This document shows, in pieces, positions 40,508 to 50,363 of a stretch of 56,839 nt of DNA. The stretch is from Patescibacteria group bacterium (GTDB lineage: Bacteria > Patescibacteriota > Kazan-3B-28 > UBA10110). The position numbers were made by a program, and so were the translations under genes. The stretch's first letter is position 1, and each line of letters opens with the position of its first letter. The stretch lies in the NCBI GenBank assembly GCA_016936175.1, contig JAFGPN010000018.1, positions 1 through 56,839 on the forward strand, given 5' to 3'. The notes under the pieces are model-generated. The model saw nothing but the letters and a program-made list of their open reading frames with translations. It did no database searches and was not told where the DNA came from.

Positions 40508-41011
40508 CTAATAGGTCAACATAGCCCTTACCTTTTGACCAGACTTCAGCACATTGACCGAATTAGGGGCGTAGATGGCATGGGTAAAGATAGGCATAAC
40601 CCAAACATCGCCATAGATTGCCTTTGTCATCGCTTGGTCTTTAACGGTAGCGTAGTATAGTGTACCTTTTTGACCAGATAGTTCGGTGGTATTGATTTGA
40701 TTAGGATTCAGATCAAATACCATCGACTTCTGAGCACCGCTGGCAAGCGTCTCGATTCGATAACCAGAGATCACATATTCGGGTGACACGGCAAGCTGTC
40801 GCCACGAAACATCAACATCTCCATTTAACCTCACCGTTGCGCTGGCCCTGGTTATTAACGCAGGCCAAGTGCCAGATTGCGCTTCTGATTTGTCCGCCAT
40901 CTGCCACATACCAATTAACAGCGCGATTACTACAATCAGGCCAACTATGCCCCAATTGATGGTAATACCTTGAGATTTAGGGGCTCTCTTGGCCCGTTTC
41001 TTTTTTGCCAT
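40508..41011 (-). CDS. Single-pass membrane protein
   Basis: 167 aa, basic N-terminus plus one TM. Confidence 0.65.
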   Translation of the reverse strand: MAKKKRAKRAPKSQGITINWGIVGLIVVIALLIGMWQMADKSEAQSGTWPALITRASATVRLNGDVDVSWRQLAVSPEYVISGYRIETLASGAQKSMVFDLNPNQINTTELSGQKGTLYYATVKDQAMTKAIYGDVWVMPIFTHAIYAPNSVNVLKSGQKVRAMLTY

Positions 41012-41185
41012 CTCCTTAAAAAATTACCAATATAATTTTATAACCAAATAAACCGCGCAGACCAAACATCTGCGCGCACACACTTTTGCCAAACCAATCG
41101 CACTATACCACTTACTACCTACAAGCGTCAACCCCCGACTCGTCATCCTGAATTTATTTCAGGATCTTGGAGATGCTGAAACGAG

Positions 41186-41215
41186 CCTGTCCGCGGACGC
41201 GGGATGCGGCCAGGG
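41186..41215 (+). repeat. 30-bp GC-rich near-palindromic element, copy 3, inserted in a REP-like hairpin
   Basis: GATGCTGAAACGAG[CCTGTCCGCGGACGCGGGATGCGGCCAGGG]TTCAGCATGAC. Confidence 0.9.
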
Positions 41216-41247
41216 TTCAGCATGACAGACAACACCGGTATTAATCC

Positions 41248-43053
41248 CTAACCCAACAACTTGAGAAAGGCTTCTTGCGGAATGCTAACCTGCCCCACCT
41301 GCTTCATTCGCTTTTTGCCTTTTTTCTGCTTGTCTAACAGCTTATTTTTTCGGGTTACATCTCCGCCATAAAGTTTAGCCGTAACATCCTTGCGGTAAGG
41401 CGATAGTTCTTCTCTGGCAATTATCTTTCCCCCGATGGCCGCCTGAATAATTATTTTAAAGTTTTGCCGAGGAATAAGCCCTTTTAGTTTATCAGTTATC
41501 TCTCTGCCGGCTCGCTGGGCCGCACCGCGAGCGACTATTACACTTAGGGCATCTATCGCATTTCCGCCGACTAATATATCTACTTTTACCAAATCGCCCG
41601 GACGGTACTCTAAAAATTCGTAGCTCATCGAAGCATAACCAGACGAAACACTTTTTAACTGATCATAAAAATCTACCACGATACTGCTAAGCGGAATCTC
41701 GTAGGTTACCAATACTCGGTTTTTATCCAGATGTTCAATATTTTTTTGAACCCCACGTCGTTCTTGGACTAATTTAAGCATCCCGCCCAAATAAGCCGCT
41801 GGCGAGACCAACTCTAATTTTACCCACGGTTCGGCGATGTGCTTAATCCGAGTAACCTCGGGTAGCTCAGTCGGGTTACTAATAATTTTGGTGCTGTTAT
41901 CCCCCAGCATCACCTCGTAGCTTACACTCGGGGTAGTGGCGATTAAATCCAGATCAAATTCTCGCTCTAATCGCTCTTTAACTATCTCCAAATGAAGCAG
42001 GCCCAAAAAACCACATCGAAAACCAAACCCTAAGGCTGGCGAGGTCTCGGGCTCGTAGGCTAGTGACGAATCGCTTAAAGATAACTTGTTTAATGCCTCG
42101 CGAAGGCGTGGATAATCATTGTTATCGATAGTAAAGATGCCAGCGTAGACAAACGGAGTTACTTTTTTGTAACCTGGCAGTGCCTCCGCTTTCCATTTTT
42201 CATTCTTTATTTTTAATTCTGTATTCAACTCTGGCTTTGCCAGAGTTACCGTGTCCCCCACATGCACCTTACTAACATCTCTAAGGCCAGTGGCGATATA
42301 ACCGATGTCGCCAGCTTGCAACATCTCGGTTTTTTTTAGTTGAGGCGCGAATATTCCTACCTCCAATATCTCGGATTCGGCTTTGGTAGCAAGCATCTTG
42401 ATTGCCTGTTCCCCCTGTGTTTTTCCATCCATAATCCGAACATACGCGATTACTCCCTTATACTTATCGAACACCGAATCAAAGATCAGTGCCCTAAGAG
42501 AGGCTTTAAGATCGCCAGCTGGAGCCGGCACATTTGCAATAACTCTATCTAATAACTGTTCGACGTTTTGCCCGGTCTTGCCAGATACCTCTAAAACCTC
42601 ACCGGGTTCTATCCCTAAAATATAGGCCAGCTCGCTTTTGGCGCCTTCGATGTTAGCCCCCGGCAGATCAATTTTATTTACTACTGGAACTAAGGTTAGG
42701 CCCTGTTCCTGAGCTAAATGTAGATGGGCTAAGGTCTGCGCCTCGATTCCTTGGCTAGCATCAACCAACAAGATCGCCCCCTCTACCGCCGCCAGAGACC
42801 GAGATACCTCATAGCTAAAATCTACATGACCGGGCGTATCGATCAGGTTAAGCGTATAGCCTTTATACTGCATCTTAACCGGCTGGAGTTTAATGGTAAT
42901 CCCCCGCTCTCGCTCCAACTCCATCGTATCTAATAACTGCTCTTTCATCTTTCGTTTTTCGACCGTACCAGTGAGCTCTAAAAACCGATCAGCCAAGGTG
43001 GATTTACCATGATCGATATGCGCAATGATGCAAAAGTTTCTTATATTCTTCAT
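41248..43053 (-). CDS. lepA: Elongation factor 4 (LepA)
   Basis: MKNIRNFCIIAHIDHGKSTLADRFLELTG; LepA C-terminal motifs; start moved in from the ORF-track start at 43104. Confidence 0.97.
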   Translation of the reverse strand: MKNIRNFCIIAHIDHGKSTLADRFLELTGTVEKRKMKEQLLDTMELERERGITIKLQPVKMQYKGYTLNLIDTPGHVDFSYEVSRSLAAVEGAILLVDASQGIEAQTLAHLHLAQEQGLTLVPVVNKIDLPGANIEGAKSELAYILGIEPGEVLEVSGKTGQNVEQLLDRVIANVPAPAGDLKASLRALIFDSVFDKYKGVIAYVRIMDGKTQGEQAIKMLATKAESEILEVGIFAPQLKKTEMLQAGDIGYIATGLRDVSKVHVGDTVTLAKPELNTELKIKNEKWKAEALPGYKKVTPFVYAGIFTIDNNDYPRLREALNKLSLSDSSLAYEPETSPALGFGFRCGFLGLLHLEIVKERLEREFDLDLIATTPSVSYEVMLGDNSTKIISNPTELPEVTRIKHIAEPWVKLELVSPAAYLGGMLKLVQERRGVQKNIEHLDKNRVLVTYEIPLSSIVVDFYDQLKSVSSGYASMSYEFLEYRPGDLVKVDILVGGNAIDALSVIVARGAAQRAGREITDKLKGLIPRQNFKIIIQAAIGGKIIAREELSPYRKDVTAKLYGGDVTRKNKLLDKQKKGKKRMKQVGQVSIPQEAFLKLLG

Positions 43054-43172
43054 AGCCAGTGATCGACTTGCCCCGTACCAACATAGTGCTGAAATTGCGG
43101 CCAAGCAATTTCCGCTTTGTTTGGTATCGGGGTGTGGGCGATAATACAGAAGTTACGAACCTTTGTTTGCAT
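43050..43172 (-). pseudogene. Displaced 5' end of a second lepA interrupted by palindromic element (40-codon ORF)
   Basis: MQTKVRNFCIIAH-[element]-(I)DH; deleting 43067-43132 restores ATCGCCCACATCGATCAC = IAHIDH; its TGA overlaps the lepA ATG. Confidence 0.85.
43067..43132 (+). repeat. 64-66 bp imperfect palindromic element, copy 2
   Basis: CTTGCCCCGTACCAACATAGTGCTGAAATTGCGGCCAAGCAATTTCCGCTTTGTTTGGTATCGGGG. Confidence 0.9.
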
Positions 43173-43261
43173 AACCTTATTCTACTAAAAAGAAGGGGCG
43201 GATTTAGATATAGCTAAGTTGCTACTTCGGCATCCGCCCCTTATAGTTGTCCAAATATATC

Positions 43262-43654
43262 TCATCGCTTGCCCTCGTCACCGACATAACGCTGCTCCCA
43301 CTCTTTCCTTTTAAAGTTCCACGAGAGTGTGGCCTGGCAGCAACCGCAAGTAACAGTGTTGCCGGACACCGCCAGGTTCCGATCGACCGGAGTGTGGCAA
43401 ACTGGGCACTCATCAGGAGCGATTTTGGGGGAGGCAGGGGGAGATAGAGACGGTGGGTTTGGCAATTTAGGAGGAGAAAAGTGTAGGCTGACGAACATGG
43501 CATCAAGCGGAGTAATGTGCCCATTTGAGCAAACCATCCGCACCATGCCGTCGTTGCCCTCTTCTCCCTTCTTGACAAGGGGGCACCCACAGGCTTTGCC
43601 CTCCTTCCCCACTAACTTTGAACAACTTAGGTACACTGGCACCTTCTGGCACAA
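43262..43654 (-). CDS. Zinc-ribbon protein
   Basis: CQKVPVYLSCSKL...CGCPLV; CPVCHTPVD...CGCCQATL; AAAGGAGGTGA SD before a TTG start. Confidence 0.65.
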   Translation of the reverse strand: MCQKVPVYLSCSKLVGKEGKACGCPLVKKGEEGNDGMVRMVCSNGHITPLDAMFVSLHFSPPKLPNPPSLSPPASPKIAPDECPVCHTPVDRNLAVSGNTVTCGCCQATLSWNFKRKEWEQRYVGDEGKR

Positions 43655-43742
43655 AACAATCACCTCCTTTGGCTGATTTTTGGCCGGGATTCCAGGGGAG
43701 CTATAGCATAGCACTTACCTGCTCCCAGAGCAAGGAAAACTA

Positions 43743-43770
43743 TTGACTTCTCAGGGTATTAGTGTAGAAT
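43743..43770 (+). promoter_or_regulatory. Promoter of structured RNA
   Basis: TTGACT-N16-TAGAAT. Confidence 0.55.
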
Positions 43771-43777
43771 TGTAATG

Positions 43778-43852
43778 TCCTGTGGGTCTCCCCCTTAGGA
43801 CTTTCACAAGAAGTAGCTAGGGCGCGGAGGCCCACAGGCACCCTTTTTACTC
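43778..43852 (+). ncRNA. Rod-like structured RNA, candidate SRP (4.5S-like) RNA
   Basis: CCTGTGGGTCTCC/GGAGGCCCACAGG 13-bp stem; apical UUAGGAC...ACAAGAAGUAGCUAGGGC resembles the domain IV GGAAGGAAGCAGCCAAGGC region; CCCTTTTT end. Confidence 0.45.
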
Positions 43853-44056
43853 TGGGGAAGCGCAAAGATTGGCGCTACTACCAACCTTTGTTTTTAATTT
43901 TAGATCTTTATATTCAAGCAATTCAAACGGGATGCGCCGTAGAGGGTTATCTCGGCCACGCCTGGATAGCGTGGATGGGCCAGGTTCCGGGAACACGGAA
44001 TTATTCGGTGGGAGCTAAGGTCTATAGGGGTTCAACTCCCCCATCCCGTAGTTTTT

Positions 44057-44132
44057 GGCGGTGTAGCTCAGACTCTGGCAGAGCGCCAGGCTCATAACCT
44101 GGAGGCCGCGGGTTCGAGTCCCGCCACCGCCG
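44057..44132 (+). tRNA. tRNA with CAT anticodon (Met or Ile2)
   Basis: GGCGGTG/CACCGCC acceptor; CCAGG CTCATAA CCTGG; no encoded CCA. Confidence 0.92.
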
Positions 44133-44210
44133 TACTTTGACAATTAGTTGAGGGTTGAGATATTCTGGCTCTTCTTGGCGCGGAACGCGTTGAAGAGCAA
44201 GGGGCTTGAG

Positions 44211-44696
44211 ATGAAACATACCGTAGATACGGCCAAGCTAATACGGGTGATTCTCGTCAGCTGGGCATTCTTTTTTTTAACAGGCTTCTGGGCTGGTTGG
44301 GTGACGAATAATCACCATAACCAAGACCGTGAAGCCACCGAGAAGCGGCTGGCCGACACCGAGATTGTCCTTCGGGACACGCTGGAAAAACTAGCCATCG
44401 CCAGAACCGACCGAGATTTCTACCAAGCTCGGTACGACAATGGCGAGGTTCCCTCCCAGATCGTTAAGGTCGTTTACCGAGGTAGTCTAAAGCAGACCTC
44501 CAGCGACCCTGGCCCTGAGGAGGCCTGGCAAGAGATCGAACTAACGCGGGATACCCCCCGCGACGGCGTCATCTACATCGGAGATCTGTGGGAAGTCGCT
44601 GACTATGCCCAACACGATGCTGAGATAAATCAGCGGGTGATGGGCTACGTCGTTGACGAGTTCGGGTCCACGGAAGAGTCCGGCCCGAGCCAATAA
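44211..44696 (+). CDS. Single-pass membrane protein
   Basis: MKHTVDTAKLIRVILVSWAFFFLTGFWAGWV...; terminator downstream. Confidence 0.65.
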   Translation: MKHTVDTAKLIRVILVSWAFFFLTGFWAGWVTNNHHNQDREATEKRLADTEIVLRDTLEKLAIARTDRDFYQARYDNGEVPSQIVKVVYRGSLKQTSSDPGPEEAWQEIELTRDTPRDGVIYIGDLWEVADYAQHDAEINQRVMGYVVDEFGSTEESGPSQ

Positions 44697-44728
44697 AATA
44701 GCCAACCATCCACTTATATCTCCAGTAT

Positions 44729-44758
44729 AGCCCCCGGCATCCGCCGGGGGTTCTTTTT
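44729..44758 (+). terminator. Rho-independent terminator
   Basis: CCCCCGGCATCCGCCGGGGGTTCTTTTT. Confidence 0.85.
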
Positions 44759-45668
44759 ATCTCACTAACAGCCATACCCCTATTAACATCACTAGGGCTA
44801 TCACTGCCCGAAAACCTACATCTTTTTCTTTAAATAACGAACCCCCTATTAAAGTAGTAACCAACATAGCACTGTGCTTAATCGGAGTAACTAAAGATAA
44901 CTCTGTCATGCTTAACGCCTGCGAATAAGCCAATCGCGACACAGTGGCAATAATGGCGATGCCTACCAACAACCAGCCCAAGTGCTCTACCCGCGCCGGA
45001 ATCTGCCGCACATTGCCTACCACCAATAAATAAAGCACAAAGTGGTTAACAAATAAAAATATGCTGATTAAAAACAAAAAGGTTACCACATCCAGTCGCG
45101 CCAAAGAAAATTTATCAAACACACTGGAGAATCCCATCAATACCATCGAGCCAAGCAATAATGCTTCATAAAACAGCTCGGTTTTTTGTTTAAACAAATC
45201 CCCAATCTTACCGGTGGCTACCCAACCCCAATGATGCGCTGGCATAAAAGATCCCTTGGCCAGCAAAGCCCCACCCACTACCAAGATAACCGCTCCCCAA
45301 ATCTGTCCGATGGTTAAGATATCTCCCAAAAAGAAGTGGGCAAATACTAAAGTAAACAAAGTAGATAGCACTGTCTGGGGAGAAATCAGAGATAGCTCCA
45401 GGTGACGAACCGCTTTAGTCCCCATCCAAATAGCCACCGAGCCAAACAAGGAGGCGGCGTAAACATATGCCACGCTCTCCCAAGCAATGCTCCCCCATTT
45501 AACCCACGGCCACAGAAATAACGCGACTATCATCGCCACCAGCGAGAAGGCCACCGTGTAATCGAGCGAATGTTCTTTTTTAAGCTCGGCTTTTTGCAAA
45601 ACCGATTTAATCCCGACCAACACAGCCGAGATCAGAGCATAAGCATACCAAGGCACTAACAATAACAT
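44757..45668 (-). CDS. EamA-family (DMT) transporter
   Basis: 303 aa, ~10 TM segments; SLISPQTVLSTLFTLVFAHFFLGDILT. Confidence 0.85.
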   Translation of the reverse strand: MLLLVPWYAYALISAVLVGIKSVLQKAELKKEHSLDYTVAFSLVAMIVALFLWPWVKWGSIAWESVAYVYAASLFGSVAIWMGTKAVRHLELSLISPQTVLSTLFTLVFAHFFLGDILTIGQIWGAVILVVGGALLAKGSFMPAHHWGWVATGKIGDLFKQKTELFYEALLLGSMVLMGFSSVFDKFSLARLDVVTFLFLISIFLFVNHFVLYLLVVGNVRQIPARVEHLGWLLVGIAIIATVSRLAYSQALSMTELSLVTPIKHSAMLVTTLIGGSLFKEKDVGFRAVIALVMLIGVWLLVR

Positions 45669-47242
45669 TAGCTATCTCCCAATAATCCAGACGGTTTTAT
45701 TATCATTTTAACTTCCGGCAATCCTAATTTTTTCGTCACTGCCAGATAGGTTAACCCAGCAATAGTTGCGGCTACTCCAGCCTGAAGAAACAAACCCCAA
45801 AATGTGTGAGTATTAACTACCAAACTCATAATTTGAAGTGCTCCATAACCCATTGCCCCCATTGCCCCTATTCCTATCAGAATCTTGCCCGCCATCACCC
45901 ACAACGGCCGCAAACCCAAACCCCCTAATCTCCGGCGTAGAAGTATAAATAGGATTAACGCATTAATAGTAGCCGCCAACGATACCGCTAAAGCTAACCC
46001 CACTACTTTTAAATACGGGATGAGTAACAAGGCTGCCGCTACATTTACCACTAAGGTTAATACACTGGTCCAAAACGGAGTTTTAGTATCTTGCAGGGCG
46101 TAAAAAGAGCGTGCCAATAGCGGAATAAGCGCCTGAGCCGCCATCCCAAAAGTGAAGAAGGCTAAAGTCGAAACCATAAACCGCGTATCCTCCCAGCTAA
46201 ACTGGCCGGCGCCAAAAGCTAATCGCACGATCTGGGCCCTGAGCAACCAATATAGCAACATCATCGGCAAAATCAGATACAAGATCTGCCTCAGGGTTTT
46301 TGTAAAATCGTCTTTAAATTCACCCACCTTTTGCAGGGTGTATTTTTCGGCCAAAGTTGGAAAAACTGCCACTGCAAAAGAGATACCAAATATACTGATC
46401 GGCAGACTCTGGAGATTGTCCGCGCCATTTAGTACCGATACACTCCCCACCGCCAAGGTAGAAGCGATAACCGTGTTTACTAACACCGATACTTGTTGAG
46501 CCGCGATTCCCATCGTTCGCGGTATCATTAATGTAGCTATCCGACGCAGAGCCGGATGCCTAAAATTAAAACGCATCCTGTATCGATACCCCAATGCAAA
46601 TACACCGGGTAGCTGAATGATCATATGCAGAAACGCGCCCAACACCACCCCGTAAGCCAAACCCATATAACCAAATCGAGGTACTAAATAGATCACCCCT
46701 AAGATAATGCCGATGTTGTAAAGAATCGGAGCAATGGCATAGACCAAAAAATTTTTGAACGAATTAAGAATGCCACCGGCCAAATTGCTTAATCCAAAAA
46801 AGAACGGCGAGAGCAACATCACCCGCATTAAGTTAGTAACCATCTCGTGCTTATCACCCACAAAGCCGGGAGCTATTATTTTAGTTAAATAGGGCGCAAA
46901 TATCGCTAACAATAACAAAATGCCTGTTAACAACACAACGCCAAAATTGACCAACGAATTAACTACACTCCAAGCTTCTTCTTTTCCTTCCTTTTTTAAG
47001 TACTCGGTAAATATTGGTATAAAGGCAGATGAGAGAGCTCCCAAGATCAGGAGATTAAAAATAAAATCCGGTATCTTAAAAGCGGCAAAGTAGGCATCCA
47101 GCACATCTCCCGCCCCAAAGTGAGAGAACAATGTCCGATCTCGAACTAAACCAAATACCCGGCTAATTAAAGAGGCAGCTGCCAGAACAAGCGTTGCCTC
47201 AAAAATACTGGAACGTCGAGTAATAAGTTTGTGAATCATCAA
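45668..47242 (-). CDS. murJ: Lipid II flippase MurJ
   Basis: LISRVFGLVRDRTLFSHFGAGDVLDAYFAAFKIPDFIFNLL. Confidence 0.95.
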   Translation of the reverse strand: MMIHKLITRRSSIFEATLVLAAASLISRVFGLVRDRTLFSHFGAGDVLDAYFAAFKIPDFIFNLLILGALSSAFIPIFTEYLKKEGKEEAWSVVNSLVNFGVVLLTGILLLLAIFAPYLTKIIAPGFVGDKHEMVTNLMRVMLLSPFFFGLSNLAGGILNSFKNFLVYAIAPILYNIGIILGVIYLVPRFGYMGLAYGVVLGAFLHMIIQLPGVFALGYRYRMRFNFRHPALRRIATLMIPRTMGIAAQQVSVLVNTVIASTLAVGSVSVLNGADNLQSLPISIFGISFAVAVFPTLAEKYTLQKVGEFKDDFTKTLRQILYLILPMMLLYWLLRAQIVRLAFGAGQFSWEDTRFMVSTLAFFTFGMAAQALIPLLARSFYALQDTKTPFWTSVLTLVVNVAAALLLIPYLKVVGLALAVSLAATINALILFILLRRRLGGLGLRPLWVMAGKILIGIGAMGAMGYGALQIMSLVVNTHTFWGLFLQAGVAATIAGLTYLAVTKKLGLPEVKMIIKPSGLLGDS

Positions 47243-47244
47243 AC

Positions 47245-49056
47245 TTAATTATCGGTTGGCATAGTGGTCTCCGGGAAAAAAGCCTCAAACTCTTCTCGCT
47301 CAATTGTCTCGTCTTTAATCAACCGAGCTGAGATAGCATCTAACTCTTTGCGATATTTCTTTAACACAGCCGTAGCTTTATCTTCGGCCTCTTTGATCAA
47401 ACCAGCCACCTCTTCATCGATCTGGGCCGCTACCTTCTCGCTATAGTTGCGCTGTTCATGGATCTCCCGACCCAAAAAGACTAACTCATCCTGAACACCA
47501 AACACCACCGGCCCTAATTTTTCGCTCATTCCAAATCTGGTCACCATCTTTCGGGATAGTTCGGTGGCGCGTTGAAGATCGTTGGAAGCGCCAGTGGTAG
47601 TTTCTTTAAACGTTAGCATCTCCGCCACTCGGCCGCCCAACATCGCCGCCAGTTCATCAATAAATTGCGACTTAGAGTGCAGATACTTATCGGCTACCGG
47701 CATATTCCAAGTGTAACCTAACGCCATCCCCCGTGATACAACCGAGATCTTGTGCACCGGATCACCGTTCGGCAAGATGTGCGAAACGATTGCGTGGCCA
47801 GCCTCGTGATAAGCAGTCACCTTCTTTTCCTGGTCGCTTAAAAGTTTATTTCGCCTTTCGGGACCCAACAAAACCTTTTCTACCGCCGCCATTAAATCTT
47901 GCTGAGTCACTCGTTTACGATTAGCCCGAGCGGTTAGGATAGCCGCTTCGTTTAACAAGTTCTGCAGATCAGCACCGGTAAAGCCGGGTGTCTGAGACGC
48001 TACTTTAGATAGATCCACCTTCTCGTCCATTGGCTTACCTTTAGCATGTACTTCCAATATCGCCAAACGATCCTTAACATCTGGCCGATCCAATAATACT
48101 CGCCTGTCAAACCGACCAGGCCGAAGTAGAGCAGGATCCAATACATCTGGCCGATTGGTAGCGGCTACAACTATTACATTAGTATCGGTATCAAAACCAT
48201 CCATCTCTACTAAGATCTGATTTAGGGTTTGTTCTCTCTCATCATGTGAACCGCCTAAGCCGGCTCCCCGTTGGCGGCCCACCGCATCTATCTCATCAAT
48301 AAATACAATGGCTGGAGAATTGCGCTTGGCTTTAGCAAATAGATCGCGCACTCGCGCGGCGCCTACGCCAACAAACATCTCCACAAACTCGCTACCACTG
48401 ATATTAAAGAAGGGTACGCCGGCCTCGCCAGCCACCGCTTTAGCCAGCAGGGTTTTACCAGTGCCGGGAGGGCCCAACAGCAACACGCCTTTAGGTATCT
48501 TGGCGCCCAAGCTTATAAATTTACTCGGGTACTTTAAAAACTCAACCACTTCCATCAGCTCTTGCTTGGCTTCGTGTGCCCCAGCCACATCTTTAAAAGT
48601 AACCTTGTGTTTATCGGTAGGGGTTATCCGAGCCCGGCTTCGACCAAACGACAACGCTTGATTATTGGCGCCCTGCGCTTGTCGAAGCATAAAATATAAA
48701 AACCCAAAGATTAGGATGAACGGAAGTAACGAAGATAGCAGGCTAAGCCAAAGCATCCCTTTTTCGGCGTCCTCTACCTCGATGGTTACTTGGGTGGGAT
48801 CGATACCAGCTTCGATTAATGATGTGCCAGCTTCTTTGCGGGAATGATATTCGGTACCGTTACTGCCTATTACCGTCAGCTCGTCGCCCTTAACAACTAT
48901 CTTATCTACCCGTTTGGCGGCTACCTCCTCTATTACCTGGGTTATCGGAATTTCTTTAACCTTGGTAGTGTCTATGCCAAACAGGCTGTAGAGGAGTCCC
49001 ACTACCAACAAAATAACAATCCCGTAGCCCAAAATTCTACTGGTGGTCATCTTCAT
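47245..49056 (-). CDS. ftsH: ATP-dependent zinc metalloprotease FtsH
   Basis: [34 protein letters not shown]. Confidence 0.98.
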   Translation of the reverse strand: MKMTTSRILGYGIVILLVVGLLYSLFGIDTTKVKEIPITQVIEEVAAKRVDKIVVKGDELTVIGSNGTEYHSRKEAGTSLIEAGIDPTQVTIEVEDAEKGMLWLSLLSSLLPFILIFGFLYFMLRQAQGANNQALSFGRSRARITPTDKHKVTFKDVAGAHEAKQELMEVVEFLKYPSKFISLGAKIPKGVLLLGPPGTGKTLLAKAVAGEAGVPFFNISGSEFVEMFVGVGAARVRDLFAKAKRNSPAIVFIDEIDAVGRQRGAGLGGSHDEREQTLNQILVEMDGFDTDTNVIVVAATNRPDVLDPALLRPGRFDRRVLLDRPDVKDRLAILEVHAKGKPMDEKVDLSKVASQTPGFTGADLQNLLNEAAILTARANRKRVTQQDLMAAVEKVLLGPERRNKLLSDQEKKVTAYHEAGHAIVSHILPNGDPVHKISVVSRGMALGYTWNMPVADKYLHSKSQFIDELAAMLGGRVAEMLTFKETTTGASNDLQRATELSRKMVTRFGMSEKLGPVVFGVQDELVFLGREIHEQRNYSEKVAAQIDEEVAGLIKEAEDKATAVLKKYRKELDAISARLIKDETIEREEFEAFFPETTMPTDN

Positions 49057-49059
49057 AAC

Positions 49060-50118
49060 TTATAGGTTCTTCAGCTTAAATCGGCTAACACTAATCTTAT
49101 CATACGCCTTTATCAGGAACAATTTACCCGGCAGTTGCTTATAAGATAGCTTAGCCTTGCTATCAATTACTTTATGCATCTCAGTTAGGTGAACGGATTT
49201 GTAATCCTGCCGATCACCCCTCACCTCTGTTATCACCCAAAGCAACAGCTCGTTTTGAAGGTAAGGATGTAATTTATTAAATTGGGTTAGCCGAAAACTT
49301 ATCGACCTTTTGTCTCGTCGCAACTTTACCGCCTTTTTACTCTGAGCTAAGTGATCATTCAACAGATCTTCTAATCCTGACAAATTCTCCGCATTGCGTA
49401 AGATCACCTCTTTAATTTGAGGGTTTACCTTACGCAGTACGGGCAAAACCTGATGCCTAATCCGATTACGGGTATAAACTACCTGACGATTAGTTTTATC
49501 TTCCCGATAACCAAAGTGGAGTGTTTTGGCCAATTGGCGAAGCTCTGTTTTAGCTATTCCTAACAAAGGGCGCCAAACATTAATCCCTTGGGCCCGATCA
49601 GCTCTTAGAGGCAAAGGTTGCCACTCGCTCATTCCAATTAGCCCTCGTATGCCAGCCCCCCGGAGCCAGTTCATCACCACGGTTTCTACCTGATCATCGG
49701 CAGTGTGCGCCACCACTATCGTTTTAGCTCGATGGCGCTTAGCCACTCTATTTAAAAAATCATACCTGGCCACTCGAGCGGCCTCCTCGATAGTGTGCTT
49801 CTGTTTGCGAGCCAAGGTTCTGACCTCCACGCGGCCGGTTATCACAGACAGACCCAAACGATTTCCCACCCCCTTAACCCAGTGCTCGTCACTAATCGCC
49901 CGCCGACGAAGACGATGATTAAGATGCGCCACAATTAGCCGCCACTCATATTTGGCCGCCAGTGGGATAAGTAGATAAAGCAGCCCCATGGAATCCACTC
50001 CCCCGGAAACGGCTACTACCAGAGTCGACCGCCGAGGCGGCAACTTACGATTTTCGACCTGTGATAAAAGTCTGTCGATTAGCTGCACGATTTTATTATA
50101 TAGGAGTGGTATGGACAA
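49060..50118 (-). CDS. tilS: tRNA(Ile)-lysidine synthase
   Basis: VAVSGGVDSMGLLYLL; AHLNHRLR; HTADDQVET. Confidence 0.95.
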   Translation of the reverse strand: MSIPLLYNKIVQLIDRLLSQVENRKLPPRRSTLVVAVSGGVDSMGLLYLLIPLAAKYEWRLIVAHLNHRLRRRAISDEHWVKGVGNRLGLSVITGRVEVRTLARKQKHTIEEAARVARYDFLNRVAKRHRAKTIVVAHTADDQVETVVMNWLRGAGIRGLIGMSEWQPLPLRADRAQGINVWRPLLGIAKTELRQLAKTLHFGYREDKTNRQVVYTRNRIRHQVLPVLRKVNPQIKEVILRNAENLSGLEDLLNDHLAQSKKAVKLRRDKRSISFRLTQFNKLHPYLQNELLLWVITEVRGDRQDYKSVHLTEMHKVIDSKAKLSYKQLPGKLFLIKAYDKISVSRFKLKNL

Positions 50119-50174
50119 AAGTCTGCTTTTTACCTAACCTAAATTACGCTATGCTAAAGGCGACGTGCCAACCT

Positions 50175-50208
50175 GTCAGGGTAGCTCAGTGGTAGAGCAG
50201 ATGGATTC
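50175..50208 (+). pseudogene. Displaced 5' part of a broken tRNA
   Basis: GTCAGGGTAGCTCAGTGGTAGAGCAGATGGATTC; its acceptor strand pairs with CCCTGAC-ACCA ending at 50363. Confidence 0.75.
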
Positions 50209-50224
50209 ACCCCGTTAGAAATTA

Positions 50225-50299
50225 GCCAGCGTAGCTCAGTGGTAGAGCAGTGGACTCATAAGCCATTGGTCACAGGTTCGAATCCTGTCGCTGGCACCA
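50225..50299 (+). tRNA. tRNA with CAT anticodon (Ile2 or Met)
   Basis: GCCAGCG/CGCTGGC acceptor, CTCATAA loop, CCA; lies between inverted repeats CCCCGTTAGAAAT/ATTTCTAACGGGG. Confidence 0.92.
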
Positions 50300-50347
50300 A
50301 AATTGGCTGGATTTCTAACGGGGCAAGTAAGCCTTACTAATCGCGGG

Positions 50348-50363
50348 CCTGCCCCTGACACCA
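50348..50363 (+). pseudogene. Displaced 3' end of the broken tRNA
   Basis: CCTGC-CCCTGAC-ACCA: T-stem 3' strand, acceptor 3' strand, CCA. Confidence 0.65.

Noticed and set aside
43054-43104. N-terminal extension MAAISALCWYGASRSLA of LepA in the ORF track
   Set aside because: It is a read-through of the palindromic element; the conserved LepA N-terminus begins at MKNIRNFC (43053).
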